64,000 bases of DNA. Origin: Auricularia sp. M13 (taxonomy: Eukaryota; Basidiomycota; Agaricomycetes; Auriculariales; Auriculariaceae). Under the pieces are notes generated by a model that saw only the letters and a list, made by a program, of their open reading frames with translations, did no database searches and had not been told where the DNA came from. Position numbers and translations under genes: made by a program. This document shows positions 43,301 to 53,686 of the stretch, in pieces (position 1 is the first letter of the stretch; each line of letters starts with the position of its first letter). The stretch is taken from positions 1,116,001 through 1,180,000 of the forward strand of contig CM073197.1 in assembly GCA_037042915.1 (NCBI GenBank), in the 5' to 3' direction.

Positions 43301-43596
43301 GGCTGAGACCTCCTACATGCGTTACATTACACCAGGATCTGAGGGTAATAGCTTTCCTGCCGGATTCTCCTTGCTGCATGTTTTGCATCCGTACACGGAC
43401 CGTTCCACTTGCTTTCGCTACACACACACACCCTCCCACCACACAGCGTGTATTTATTGTACATCGCATCAAGCATCTTGATGGTCGGCAATCCAGCAGC
43501 TATCTTGCTTGCACAACCTGAATTCCAGCAGGCTGACTTCCGGCTCCATGGCAAGTTTACTATCCTTGTGGCCAAGGTAGCCCAAGCTGAACGAAC

Positions 43597-43714
43597 AGTC
43601 CGCCTCACTCGTCTTCAAGTAGTATCAGCTAAGGCAGGAAAGCCGCCAATCTAATTACTCGGGTGATTAGTCCGTCTCACTCGTCTTCAAGTCGATGTCG
43701 AATCAGCTAAGGCA
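43597..43714. repeat. Direct repeat pair
   Basis: AGTCCGYCTCACTCGTCTTC followed by AAGT and ATCAGCTAAGGCA occurs at 43597-43636 and again at 43669-43714, the second with a 6-base expansion. This lies in the non-coding stretch 43301-44262. Confidence 0.7.
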
Positions 43715-44069
43715 ATGATGTTGGAAAGTTCGGTCACGTTTAAGTGACCAACATATTTTGACTCAGGTGATATTATGTAGGCTTTTAGGCCGTTTGGTTT
43801 TGATGCCGTTTCTGGAGTCATGCATTTCCTGAGGTCTCAACAGTGGATGTCGAAAGTGTTCTATCGAGAGGTCTCCAGGCAATGGATGAACTTGTTGCGA
43901 TTCACGAGCTATGATTTGACGTCGTTCAAAGACGTCACGTTTAACTGACCATAGGGGACCTTCAGGTTCTTTTGGTCACGAGGAGCGGAACTTTTAACTG
44001 CTGGGAATCGTTGAAAGGAAACCGCACGCAAGGGAAAAGAAAATGCAAACGACCGCAGAAACAACAAGG

Positions 44070-44215
44070 TGGTCGAGGAGCCGATGAGTTCCGGGGTCCC
44101 GTTTTTGCAGAAATGGACAAACAAAACGCCGTTAGAAATGGCGTAGAAACGGCCCAGAAACGCTACCGTGAAACCCCCTAATGCAAGCGCAATGTGGTTG
44201 AGGAGCCGATGAGTT
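44070..44215. repeat. Second direct repeat pair
   Basis: A 21-base sequence ending GAGGAGCCGATGAGTT occurs at 44070-44090 and 44195-44215 with one mismatch. Together with the repeats at 43597-43714 it suggests local duplication in 43301-44262, where I see no gene. Confidence 0.7.
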
Positions 44216-44262
44216 GGCGCCCGTGCAAGCGCCCGTAGCTTTCTTCCGAACCTCCAAGCGCA

Positions 44263-46086
44263 ATGTCGTCTGGAACGACATTTTACTATGTCGCGCTTGC
44301 CGCAGCCAACGTATATATCATCAAAACGCTCAATAGCGTTGTGACTGAGCCGTACATGGTGCATACAGACCTCTAGATTGTAGTGCGTCGAGTAACGTGG
44401 CTCTTCCAGGACGAACCTTTCACGTACCGCAGGTGCAAGCATATTGTCGCGGCCAGTGGGATGTCTGGGACCCGAAGCTGACGACGCCGCCAGGACTGTG
44501 CGTGCTCCCATCGCTTGTGCACGCTATAGCATTGACGCGGGCACCCGCAGCTACATTCTGAGCATCGCTCTGAACAAGCTCTTCATGCTCAAATGCACGC
44601 TACCAATGCTGCGCCTGACGCCTCTCTTCTGTTCCATGGCGCTGCCGACGCTGCTCACGGTCCTGATGAGCGTTAACCGGCGCGAGCGCGCGCGGAACGT
44701 CCTGACGAACCCGAGTCTAGAGAGCATGGTCGTCGCGAGCTTCCCCATCGCGTGGTTCTTCAACTTCCTCTACTACACAGAGGTGCCGTCTCTGGTTTTC
44801 GTCCTGGGCTGCATCGTCGCCGCTGCCAAGGGGCAACACAGCCTAGCCGCGCTGGTTCGTCCTGGTTGCTTGCCGCGTCTCGGGGGAAGGCTGACTGACT
44901 GCAAGCGGCCGGTTTATTTGAGTAGCTAGGCGCTGTGGCATGCACGTTCCGCCAGACGAACATTGTGTGGCTGCTTTATGCCTACGCCGCGAATCGGCTG
45001 TCGTACTTGCGTTTCCGGCGCGCCCAGCCCGACGCAGCCAAGTTGCACGATCCCCTAGCATTGGATGCCACGTCGGGTGAGTGGAACTCAATCCTGGCGG
45101 GATTCCCTCTTGCCATCCTGATCGACCTGCAGAGGATCTCGTCCAGACTGCACGAAGCATATTCGGTGTTGTCCCTGTGTTGCTGGAGCCCATAGCGCCC
45201 TACGCTGCGGTTGTTGCGGGGTTCGCAGGGTTTGTGGCTTGGAATGGTGGCATAGTCCTCGGTGAGGTTCTTCTTGCATTGCGCGCTGTTCAATGTTGAC
45301 AGTAGGACAGGCGATAAATCAAACCATGTCCCAACCCTCCACGTTCCGCAATTCTACTACTTCGTCGCCTTCTCGGCCATGTTGGGTTGGCCCATCCTCA
45401 TAAGCGGACAAGGCGGCCCCGTAAAACTCGTACGAGATGTCAAGGATCGCATGTTTGGTAGCTCTGGGTGAGCTTGGGTCTGCTGCAGAGCCTACGTCAA
45501 TATTCACAAATGGAAGGCGGACGATTGCGTCTGCAGTCTTGACGGCCATCATCGCTATCACCGTACACTTTTTCACGTGGGCCTGGTTCATTGCAAAGTA
45601 TAAAATATCTTATGAAGGACAATTATTGTAGCATTCATCACCCATTCCTCCTCGCCGACAACCGTCACTACACGTTCTACGTTTGGAGACGGATATTCAT
45701 GCTCCACCCTGCCGTGCCCTATCTCCTGTCACCAGGGTACCTCGCCTGCATGTGGGCATGGTACATTCGCATGGGTGCGTCTCTCCCAACCTTTCAGCCT
45801 CGGCCAGCTGAATAATTGGCATCATATCATAGGCAAGGACCGGACACTGCTGCAAGTGCTACTCCTGCTATTCGCAGCGCTTCCGACGCTCCTCCCAACT
45901 CCTCTGCTGGAGCCGCGATACTTCCTCATCCCATACATACTGCTTCGCTCGCAGATTGTCGACGTGCCGAACTGGGCGGTAGTTCTGGAGGGCGTATGGT
46001 ATGCTGCTATCAATGCTGCGACTATGTACCCGTTTTTGTTCATGGAAAGGCATGGGAAGGATGGTGTAATTCGGTTTATGTGGTAG
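44263..46086 (+). CDS. ALG10: Dol-P-Glc:Glc2Man9GlcNAc2-PP-Dol alpha-1,2-glucosyltransferase (ALG10)
   Basis: Adds the last glucose to the lipid-linked N-glycan precursor in the ER lumen; 467 residues with many membrane segments. Exons: 44263-44358, 44410-44497, 44551-44854, 44926-45076, 45133-45261, 45311-45467, 45517-45597, 45632-45774, 45833-46086. Family motifs: TEPYMDEPFHVPQVQAYCRG, WDPKLTTPPGLYILS, CTFRQTNIVWLLY, GDKSNHVPTLHVPQFYY, HHPFLLADNRHYTFYVWRR, and EPRYFLIPYILLR near the end. One T is missing from the run 44418-44420 (PFHVPQ). The intron between 45597 and 45632 is only about 34 nt, and the acceptor at 45516 is AAG; both are fixed by the conserved sequence on each side. Confidence 0.93.
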
Positions 46087-46264
46087 ATTTATACTCTTGT
46101 TGTATATTGGAATTGAAGAAACTTTATTTCGAAGACGGGCCTATGAATCAGTGAAACGTGAAATGCGCCGTGCATGTTCAGTTTGTATTTGTATCAGATC
46201 ATTGTTTAATCGTCAAGGTATATCAGGTATTATCATACAAATGAAATATGCAGGGTAAGGACAA

Positions 46265-47606
46265 TCATCGCAGCCAAATGTATGAATATGCGACTATGGC
46301 AATTGCTGGCGGCGCACTGCCGGTTGCAGTGGTGGGAACAGCAACTACAGTTCCAGCAGTGACCGTAGCAGCAGTGTTCACAGCTGTGAGATCTGCCACG
46401 CCTGCCACAGGCGTGACACTCGCGGAAGCTGTCACAGTTGCGCTCGTGGATGAAACAAATATGTCGGTTTGTGCACCTGTAAAAGCTATCAGGCAAACTA
46501 CCTCGCGTCACAAGAATCGAGGTTGCGTACCAGGGTTGAAGCCAACCTTCGTGTTGTAGCCTGGGCTGGGCCATTGGCCGTCCTTCTGAAAGCCTCCCGG
46601 GAGGACGACGTTATTACCGTCGGCCTGGAAGACGGCGAGAAGCTGCTTCGCCCCCTTGACGCACGCCGCTTGGTTGCTCTCGCACCACACTGGTACTTTG
46701 GGCGTTGCGACTGCGGCGGCATTCTTCTGCGCGTTTGTCACTTGGCAGCGATATGCGTTCATGTACATGTTGGACTGGAATACCGATGAGAAACTGTGCC
46801 CCATTGAGGGAGGTGGTGCAACGAACCTGTCCGCAATGGTTCGGGACCCAGCCCCATGCACACAAACACCCGCCAGAGGGACACGCGGGCAAATTCGGCA
46901 CAGAGTACGTCGCAAGGCGTTGATAGGGCGTGCTGCGAACGTGGGTTAGAAAAAAATTACGCTCGTGAGTCCAATTGTGAACGTACTTGGGTAATACACT
47001 GAAGACCGTAAAGTCCGCCAATGTAACAGCGTTTATGTTGCCAGCTCCCTTGTAGGAAATGGCAAAAGCTGTCCCTGCGGCGTCAATCTGGCCGTGGGTG
47101 TGGATGTTGGGCGAGCCCAGGCAGCCGGACGAGCTGGGTGGGAAGTTTGGATCTGTAACGTTGGTGCTCCAGTTGGCTGGGTGCACTTTGCCGTCAGGCC
47201 ATGCCGTCGTCTTGTTCCCGCCGTACGACAGCGTCGTGAGACCGCGGTTTCCTGCTAACTCCACCGTGAACTTGCCGTTCGCCGGACTACGTGTGATTGA
47301 GTTCCAGCAAGAATAATCAAACGCGTGTAGCGCACATCGTGAGATATTCGCCTGCAGGCGGCGGATACGACCGGCATTGTCCATGCATGAACCAGTTGGT
47401 CGTTGTCAGATTCCACAGCGGGTCCACAGGGTACTCCGCGTTGGGCTGATCCGTCTTACTGAGGCCCTAAGTCGGTAGTTAGTAAGATTATTGACATCGG
47501 AGAGGCAAGACGCCACGTACATTTTTGCAGTACATCCCTTTGGACCAGGCAACGACGTGCGCCTGGACGCCTTGAGTGCGGCGAGTGCGAATACTGCGGT
47601 GATCAT
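46265..47606 (-). CDS. Secreted copper LPMO-like protein (AA14-type candidate)
   Basis: About 359 residues. Six exons: 47521-47606, 47336-47466, 46987-47286, 46827-46932, 46531-46774, 46265-46476. A signal peptide ends ...VQA and the mature chain would start with His (HVVAWSKGMYCKN), as lytic polysaccharide monooxygenases require for the copper histidine brace. Further motifs: TTTNWFMHGQCRSYPPPAGE, FTVELAGNRGLTTLSYGG, AAGTAFAISYKG, ACPSGGCLCAWGWVPNHCGQ, NMYMNAYRCQV, PVWCESNQAACVKGAKQ, and GAQTDIF near the end of the catalytic part. A Ser/Thr/Ala-rich tail follows, ending in a hydrophobic stretch that could be a GPI signal. One base is missing near 47563-47569, in the signal peptide. The AA14 assignment is from remembered motif order. 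Confidence 0.65.
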
Positions 47607-48686
47607 GAAGGGTCGTGAAGTCGTTGAACTGGGGTGACAATAGCAGTCGCCCATGGCGTATATAAGAGTGAACGCGATCGGCGGACAACGCGTCGGTCCG
47701 CGGCGAGGCACAGCTGCAGTGACGACATGTGCATCGGAAAGACAAATATATCCTCCCGGGGATGGGCGGGAGGATATTCTGTCTTGCCGGTGCGTACAGC
47801 AGTCGGTGTCAGCGCTCATCGATTTATCGCGGGCCATAGTCCAAGCCGATCCGGGGTGCCCGCTGCATGCTCCGCCACATTTATAGGACCATTCGGCCGC
47901 CATGGAGCATTCTATTAACCAGGAAACGAAGCACGTGTTTGCTGTAGAGGTCCCTGTGGCGTCCTTGGTAATATGAAACGCTGGTGCATATGAATCGACA
48001 CATTGAATGGCTAGACGCAAACGACCTCGTCGGTACGGAGGGTCGCCACTGGCAATTTTCGATAAGACAGTACTGGACGAGGCCGCAGCGGAAATGCAGG
48101 CTGAGAACAGGCGAAATGTCCCAGTGAATGCGTTAAACAGAAAGGAGGTTCAGGAGTTGCCAGACGACGAAGGAGCCTTTAAAAGGGACGGTAGCCAATG
48201 CACTGACCCGTCGTACTCGGTATGAAACGCGCTCGAATGGCAAGGAACCCCAAGACGCGCGAGCACGCTGCCCAGTCACGGGCTACCGAAATAGCATCAC
48301 CGGACGGTAGGATTGGAATGGATAACATGCTGCAGAATCCAGATGGTCCCAAGCATGCGAGCAGCGCAAAAGCATTTTTTGTTCGAGCAGTTGAATGGGC
48401 CAACGTAGATGGTTGCGTGCACCAATGCAGCAGAACACGAGCTGATCGATATGCATAAACTCAGGAGAACTTGAATGGTCGGTGTCAAATCAGTTGACAC
48501 ACTGGGAAGTTCGGCTGGGAAAAGTTGAAAGTTCAACGTTCTCGAACCCAATTCCACTCCGCCCAGCGACGACCACAGACCGTCGACCATATCCGAGAGA
48601 CCGATATTTTACCATTTCGCACAGTACATGATTTACCACCAGCCCTTTCTTTGCATTGAAATGATTCTCTAGATATACAAGGCATC
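47607..48686. other. Upstream region of the LPMO-like gene; no certain gene
   Basis: About 1.1 kb. A plus-strand TATATAAG occurs at 47659-47666. A short plus-strand frame at 48007-48225 begins MARRKRPRRYGG and is very basic, but has no family match and no clear splice partners. It may be a small gene or chance. Confidence 0.4.
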
Positions 48687-49932
48687 CTACGCCGGTGCAC
48701 CACGTCCCGCACCCCCGCCAGCACCCATGAACTGCGTTGCCCTGCATTCCACAAGTCAGATACATTCGCACATAATTTCCCCGAAGACCACTTACAAGTT
48801 GCGCAGTGTCGGGTCGGCCATGATCTCTTCCATGCTGGGCATTCCACCTCCACTCTGCATGCGCTGGGCCTGACATATAACAATGTTAGCCTGGTACGGA
48901 AGTACAGCGAACGTGAAAATTCACCATGCTAGCAAGGGCGGGGTTGCTCATTAACCCGTCGAGGCCACCGTTGCCCATGAGCTGCTGCGCCATGCTCGCG
49001 ATGGCGGGGTTGCTCATCAAGCTCGCGAGGTCAGGCATGCCGCCGCCGCCGCCCGCGCCACCACCGAACATGCTGGCGAGGTTCGACAGGTCTGGCGCAC
49101 CGCGGGCTCCCGCGGGCGGCGGCGGGATGTCGTCCACGTCGTCCGGTTCAGTTTGGGCGGGAATTCGAGCCTTCGCGGCTTCGTAGCCCGACTTGAGGTT
49201 TGCGTTGGTCGGCTCGAGGTCCAGTCCTTGCTTGAAGGCCTCTGCGGCCTCGGCAAAGTTGCCCAGTGCATAATGCGCGTGTCTGACGTAGATGCGGTAT
49301 AAGCACTCAGTCGGGACAGGCAGCGACGACCATAGACGCGTACCCCAGACGATGGTAGCTCTTTACGAAATTCTTGTCAACCTGGATTGCCTTCTCCGCG
49401 TCGGCAACAGCCTGCACGTGTTGCCCGTCGCTGCTGTACGCGGCGGCGCGGTTGGAGTAGTAGACGGGGTTGGTCGGGTCGAGCGCGATGGCCTTGGTGT
49501 AGGACGCGATGGCGGCGGCGTAGTCCTTGCGTGTCATATGGCCGTTGCCCGCACCCTTGAGCTTCTCCGCCTCCGCCTTGTCCGCGGCGCTCGGCGAGGC
49601 CGACGGCTTGGACGACGATGCGGCGGCGGCGGAAGGCTGCGACGCCATCTTGGCCTGCGTCTTGAGGTAGACATCGAATATGGACGGCAGCGTCGCGGGC
49701 TTGATGCTCAGCTTAGTACGCTGGGCTTCGTTGGACGGGTCGACGCCGAATGCCTCGCCGATGCATTGGACTGTCCGCGCCGCGGGGTTAGCAGGCGCAG
49801 TGGGCGTTGGCACGGGCACGCACTGGCGACCTCGAGCGACTCGCGGTCGTCCTCCTTGACGGTGCCGTCCCCGATGGATGCGTTGAGAAAGTCGATTATC
49901 CCGAGCACGAGCTTCTGCGTCTTGTCGCTCAT
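48687..49932 (-). CDS. SGT2: Small glutamine-rich TPR co-chaperone SGT2
   Basis: Hands tail-anchored proteins to the GET pathway. Five exons join in phase to 340 residues: 49824-49932, 49344-49770, 48925-49282, 48796-48869, 48687-48741. The N-terminal dimerisation domain (KTQKLVLGIIDFLNASIGDG) binds Get4/5. Three TPRs follow: AEKLKGAGNGHMTRKDYAAA, NPVYYSNRAAAYSSDGQHVQA, KNFVKSYHRLGHAHYALGNF. A Gly/Met-rich C-terminal part contains the repeated MSNPAIASM/MSNPALASM of the STI1/NNP-type region and ends in a Gly-rich tail. No frame breaks. Confidence 0.95.
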
Positions 49933-51148
49933 GGCGGCGGTATAAAGGGCGTGCAACTTACGGAGAAAAGCCGACGCGTCTCTTCTCCTCTTTTCTTCCA
50001 CTTTTTTCTTTCCTTCTCGACCATTCCATGCCAGGCGCAGCGGTCTGTCGTCATCGTCGATGGCGACGGCCGTTGCGCCTGCGCGTCACGACTTGTGAGT
50101 CTCCATTCCTACGACGAGGGCAAGCATTCGTGGCCAACGCACACAATGATGAAACAACATTCATATTCACACAACTAGAAGCTGTTGATGAGCGTTCGCG
50201 CGTTGATATCTAACTTAGGACACCGCTGAGACTTTGCGTCGTCGCCCGTGCTGCCCTTGTCGCCGTCCCCGTCGTTGAATGTCCTAAACTGACTTTCTTC
50301 CCAGATTTCTTCGCGTTGCCCTCGTCGTCTTGCTGAGCCATCTGTCGATATTGTGTTTCGTCTAATATATCGGACTTTCTTTCTTACGCCCGTCAGCGGA
50401 AAATTTTCCATGTGTGATGTTACAATGTGGAAAGTATCAGGTATATGGCCACTCCAAACGCCATTCAATCGGATGTAAACGGTTTCGGCAACTTCCTGCA
50501 GACGGGTCTCCCGCATCTTATAATAAGTCCCACGCTTGAGTTTCCGTCCTCATATATACCTAGAATTGCTTGTATCTGCATGGATTATCTATTCTAGGTC
50601 CCAAAACCTCACCCCGACGCGTCCTCGGAATTCTATGGCCGAATCAAGTCTGCCGGCCAACTCTCACCCACGCACCAAAACTCTCGAAAGGCGCAATTTC
50701 GTCAATATAAGCACTCCGAATATGATATGACATGTACATGTGTCTTTCCTATTAGTTTGGAGCCTCAGAATGCCATTCTCAGCTCTCATCCGGACGGGCA
50801 ACGGCTTAGAGGTTGGGTTTACAGACTCTGGAATTTCTTCATATTCTGAATCCAAAAAATAAAGGAAGCAGTTTGACGTAGAAATGGGAGCGTTTGGCTG
50901 GGAACTGGTGGCGCAATCCACGATTCACTGTTCCGGAGGGTTGTCTACAATGGGGATCGGGAACTCCCGGTCCCTTCGGTTTGGACTGGCCAAGGTATAG
51001 AGCATGAAAATGTCGGGTTTGCATCGTGCTACGCGGTGACGGCGAAGAGTGAGAAGGGTGCAGACCGTAGTAGACGACCGTGACGCAAACACGGTCGGTT
51101 GCGGAGCGCAAACCGGCACACGTTCTTGAACCCGCACTTTGACTGCAC
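49933..51148. other. Intergenic region between SGT2 and LIN1
   Basis: About 1.2 kb. A minus-strand frame at 50175-50516 and an alternative reading MAQQDDEGNAKKSGKK at about 50342 are weak candidates for a small gene; neither has a known motif. The rest is the divergent upstream region of the two neighbours. Confidence 0.4.
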
Positions 51149-52398
51149 ATGTCGCGCAAACGCGCCGCAGACAGCTCTGTAGGGCCTGCCAAACGCACCC
51201 GCTTTGTGTCGCCCGAAGACGACCCCGCGCGGTTCGAAGAGACCGTGGACGACGCGCTCGAGTCAGCCCAGCGGCGCGGCGCGGTCAAGACGGACGGCTA
51301 TGAGAGCGACTCGACCGACGAGGGCGAGGGCGTCGTGTTCTCGCGCCACAAGAAGGCCGATGCCGACGACGGCGATGCGGACGACCTGTTCGCCATGGAC
51401 GACGACGATGGCGGCGGCGGCGCGAAGAAGGGGAAAGCCGGCGCTGACAGTGATGTCGGCCGGAAGAAGAAGACGGAGTACCTGCAGCTGGGCGACATCG
51501 AGGGGCAGGAGTTCCGCGCGGGCGGCGGGAGCGACGATGACGAGAGTGAGGACGAGGAGGACGCGCTGGACGAGGACGACCGCGAGCGCATTCGGCGCGC
51601 CAAGGCGCGCGGCTACGACGACAAGGCCATGGGCTTCGAGCTCTCGCAGTTCAACATGAAAGCCGAGATGGACGAGGGCAAGTTCCAGGCGGACGGCTCG
51701 TACGTGCGCTCGCGCGACCCGCACGAGATGCACGACAAGTGGCTCGAGGACGCCGACGAGCGCGCCATCAAGAAGGCCCGCAAAGCCCACAAGGCACGCT
51801 TAAAGAAGCAGAAGGAGCTCGAGGAGCAGGAGGCCGCGCGCCCCGTTAGCAAGGCTGAGCGCGAGCGCGACCTCGTCTCCATGCTGCGGCCTAGCGAGAG
51901 CGTCCTCGAGGCGTTGCAGCGGCTGGGGGTAAAGAAAAAGTTGGTCTCTCACCGCATACATGCGCCTCCATCCCTTCTCATTCATATATTTTCAGACAAG
52001 AAGCCAAGCAACAGAAGAAGAAAGACAAAGACGCGATGACAGTCGACGCTGGTCACCACGTCAAAACGCAGATCGAGCTCGACATCGAAAAGATCACCGA
52101 GCTCGCGTCCGCGCTCATGGTGGAGAACATCGACATCTACTCGGCGACATACGAGGAGCTCCTGCGTTCTGTCCGGCGCTCCAAGCTCGTCGCAGACGAC
52201 TGGAAACCTCCAGAACTCGACCCAAAGGTCGAGTACCGCTGGAAGGGCGGGGACGGCCAGACGTTTGGTCCGTTCAGTCAGGATGAGATGGTCGCATGGC
52301 GCGACGCGGATTATTTCGGCGGGCCTGACGCGGCGAAGATCGAAGTCAGAACGGCAGGCTCGACAGACTGGAAGAGCTGGGACGAGGTCTTGGCATGA
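51149..52398 (+). CDS. LIN1: U5 snRNP GYF-domain protein (LIN1/CD2BP2)
   Basis: Spliceosomal U5-associated protein that leaves at tri-snRNP assembly; 393 residues from two exons, 51149-51928 and 51996-52398. A basic/acidic disordered N-terminus (MSRKRAADSSVGPAKRTRFV; ESDSTDEGEGVVF) leads to the conserved LIN1 centre GFELSQFNMKAEMDEGKFQADGSYV and HDKWLEDADERAI. The C-terminal GYF domain reads VEYRWKGGDGQTFGPFSQDEM, followed by the W..Y pair. The run of G at 51925-51929 has one base too many: with four G the exon ends in the right phase for QEAKQQKKK. The family residues on both sides support this. Confidence 0.92.
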
Positions 52399-52954
52399 GC
52401 TCGCAATGCCATCACATAGTAAGTAATGTATGTATTATACAGCTGTCTATCTTGTGTGAAATGGACCAGGCTCAAACCTGCTTGGATTTATTGTTGACTC
52501 AGCGCAGGAAACGTTACGTGCACTGTCCTCTGGTCAGCAAGGAGAATTGCCTCACCTCATGGATCCCGATGAGGGCGCGTCGTCGGTAGGTATCGTTTTG
52601 TGTACGTACAGCGCCGTGAATCCTTGCATCGCATTGCTCGGCCTGATACTGCGCCAGCTTCGAGGTATGATACTCGAGCATACGAACCGGGGACAACTGG
52701 GACGATCCTGAACTTGGAAGGTTTAAAACTCATATCTATGTATTGCGATAATGACCAGGATACCCGGTTTCCGACATGATTACCTTTTTCGCATTCCTTT
52801 CCGAGCTCGTTGCACCAATATTCGCCCTTGAGCAGCATGTCTCTTCCAGGCAAAGCGGGATTGACAGCAAGTCCATTGTATTTCGACTGGTATAAGGTCA
52901 GCCCCATTTCTGCGGGAATCCTCTCCAAATACACTGTCCTGACCATCTGCCCCA
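52399..52954. other. Intergenic, nothing certain
   Basis: A long minus-strand frame at 52557-52946 has coding-like composition (GLAVNPALPGRDML) but no motif that I know and no exon partners. Confidence 0.35.
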
Positions 52955-53307
52955 GCTCGCGCCGTCAGACGGAATCAACTGGACCCCTTGCTTTGATGTG
53001 CTGCTCTGCGCGCGTCTGAACCTCCCGCTGGACTACTCCAGGCCGGACGGTCCTTCGACGCAGATTACCCTGCGAATGATTTCCGCCACCGACAAGGCGA
53101 ATTACCAGGGTATGCAACAATCTGGCTCCTCTGTTTGTGTTTCTCGCCCTGGACGCAGGAACAGTTTTCGTAAACGCCGGCGGGCCAGGTGTGTTCACGG
53201 ATGGCGCTAAGCTCGCCGGCATCTTCGGCGACATCCTCGGCTTCGACCCGCGCGGGGTGGGCGCGACGACTCCGCTGACACAGTCGGACGATGTCTATCA
53301 CTATTAG
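52955..53307 (+). pseudogene. Truncated TAP-like alpha/beta hydrolase
   Basis: Plus-strand pieces match the N-terminal part of the fungal tripeptidyl-aminopeptidase-like hydrolases: INWTPCFDVLLCARLNLPLD, then SRPDGPSTQITLRM, FVNAGGPGVF, and GFDPRGVGATTPLTQSDDVY ending in a stop. The oxyanion-hole GGPG motif and the FDPRG strand are present. The nucleophile elbow GxSxG, catalytic Asp/His and the whole C-terminal half are missing, so this is a relic. Confidence 0.55.
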
Positions 53308-53686
53308 AATGGCCTGTCGCGCATGGTATATGTCCCCTGGGACGTCATGAACTGGCCGGTTTCAGCGCTGAACGTCTGGCCGAATCCACGCACGCGGAGC
53401 TCTGAGTGAGGGCCATCGGGGCGGCTCCCCGAGTTGCTGACTTACTGCTCGGCCTCAATCTGCTGCTACAATTTCCTCCAATTGTCTTATCCATGCCACC
53501 TCATCACGTGGTCTGTTATCCTCTCGCATTGCGTCTTGGAAGCTGGGTATGGCGCAAGACCGTGTGCGCTTGGAGTGACTATGTCGTGATCTCGAACTCC
53601 ACGGGCGCGATATAAGCAGCCACCATTGCCAGCTGCAGAGATATCGATCGGCTTAACCAGGGTCTACTCGAAACGATTACAGGAGC
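53308..53686. promoter_or_regulatory. Upstream region of the TauD-type gene
   Basis: No exon recognised. GCGATATAAGC at about 53607 gives a TATATAAG-like site roughly 75 bases before the ATG at 53687. Confidence 0.4.

Noticed and set aside
52557-52946. Minus-strand frame as a gene
   Set aside because: No recognisable motif, no splice partners and no start context; left as unexplained sequence.
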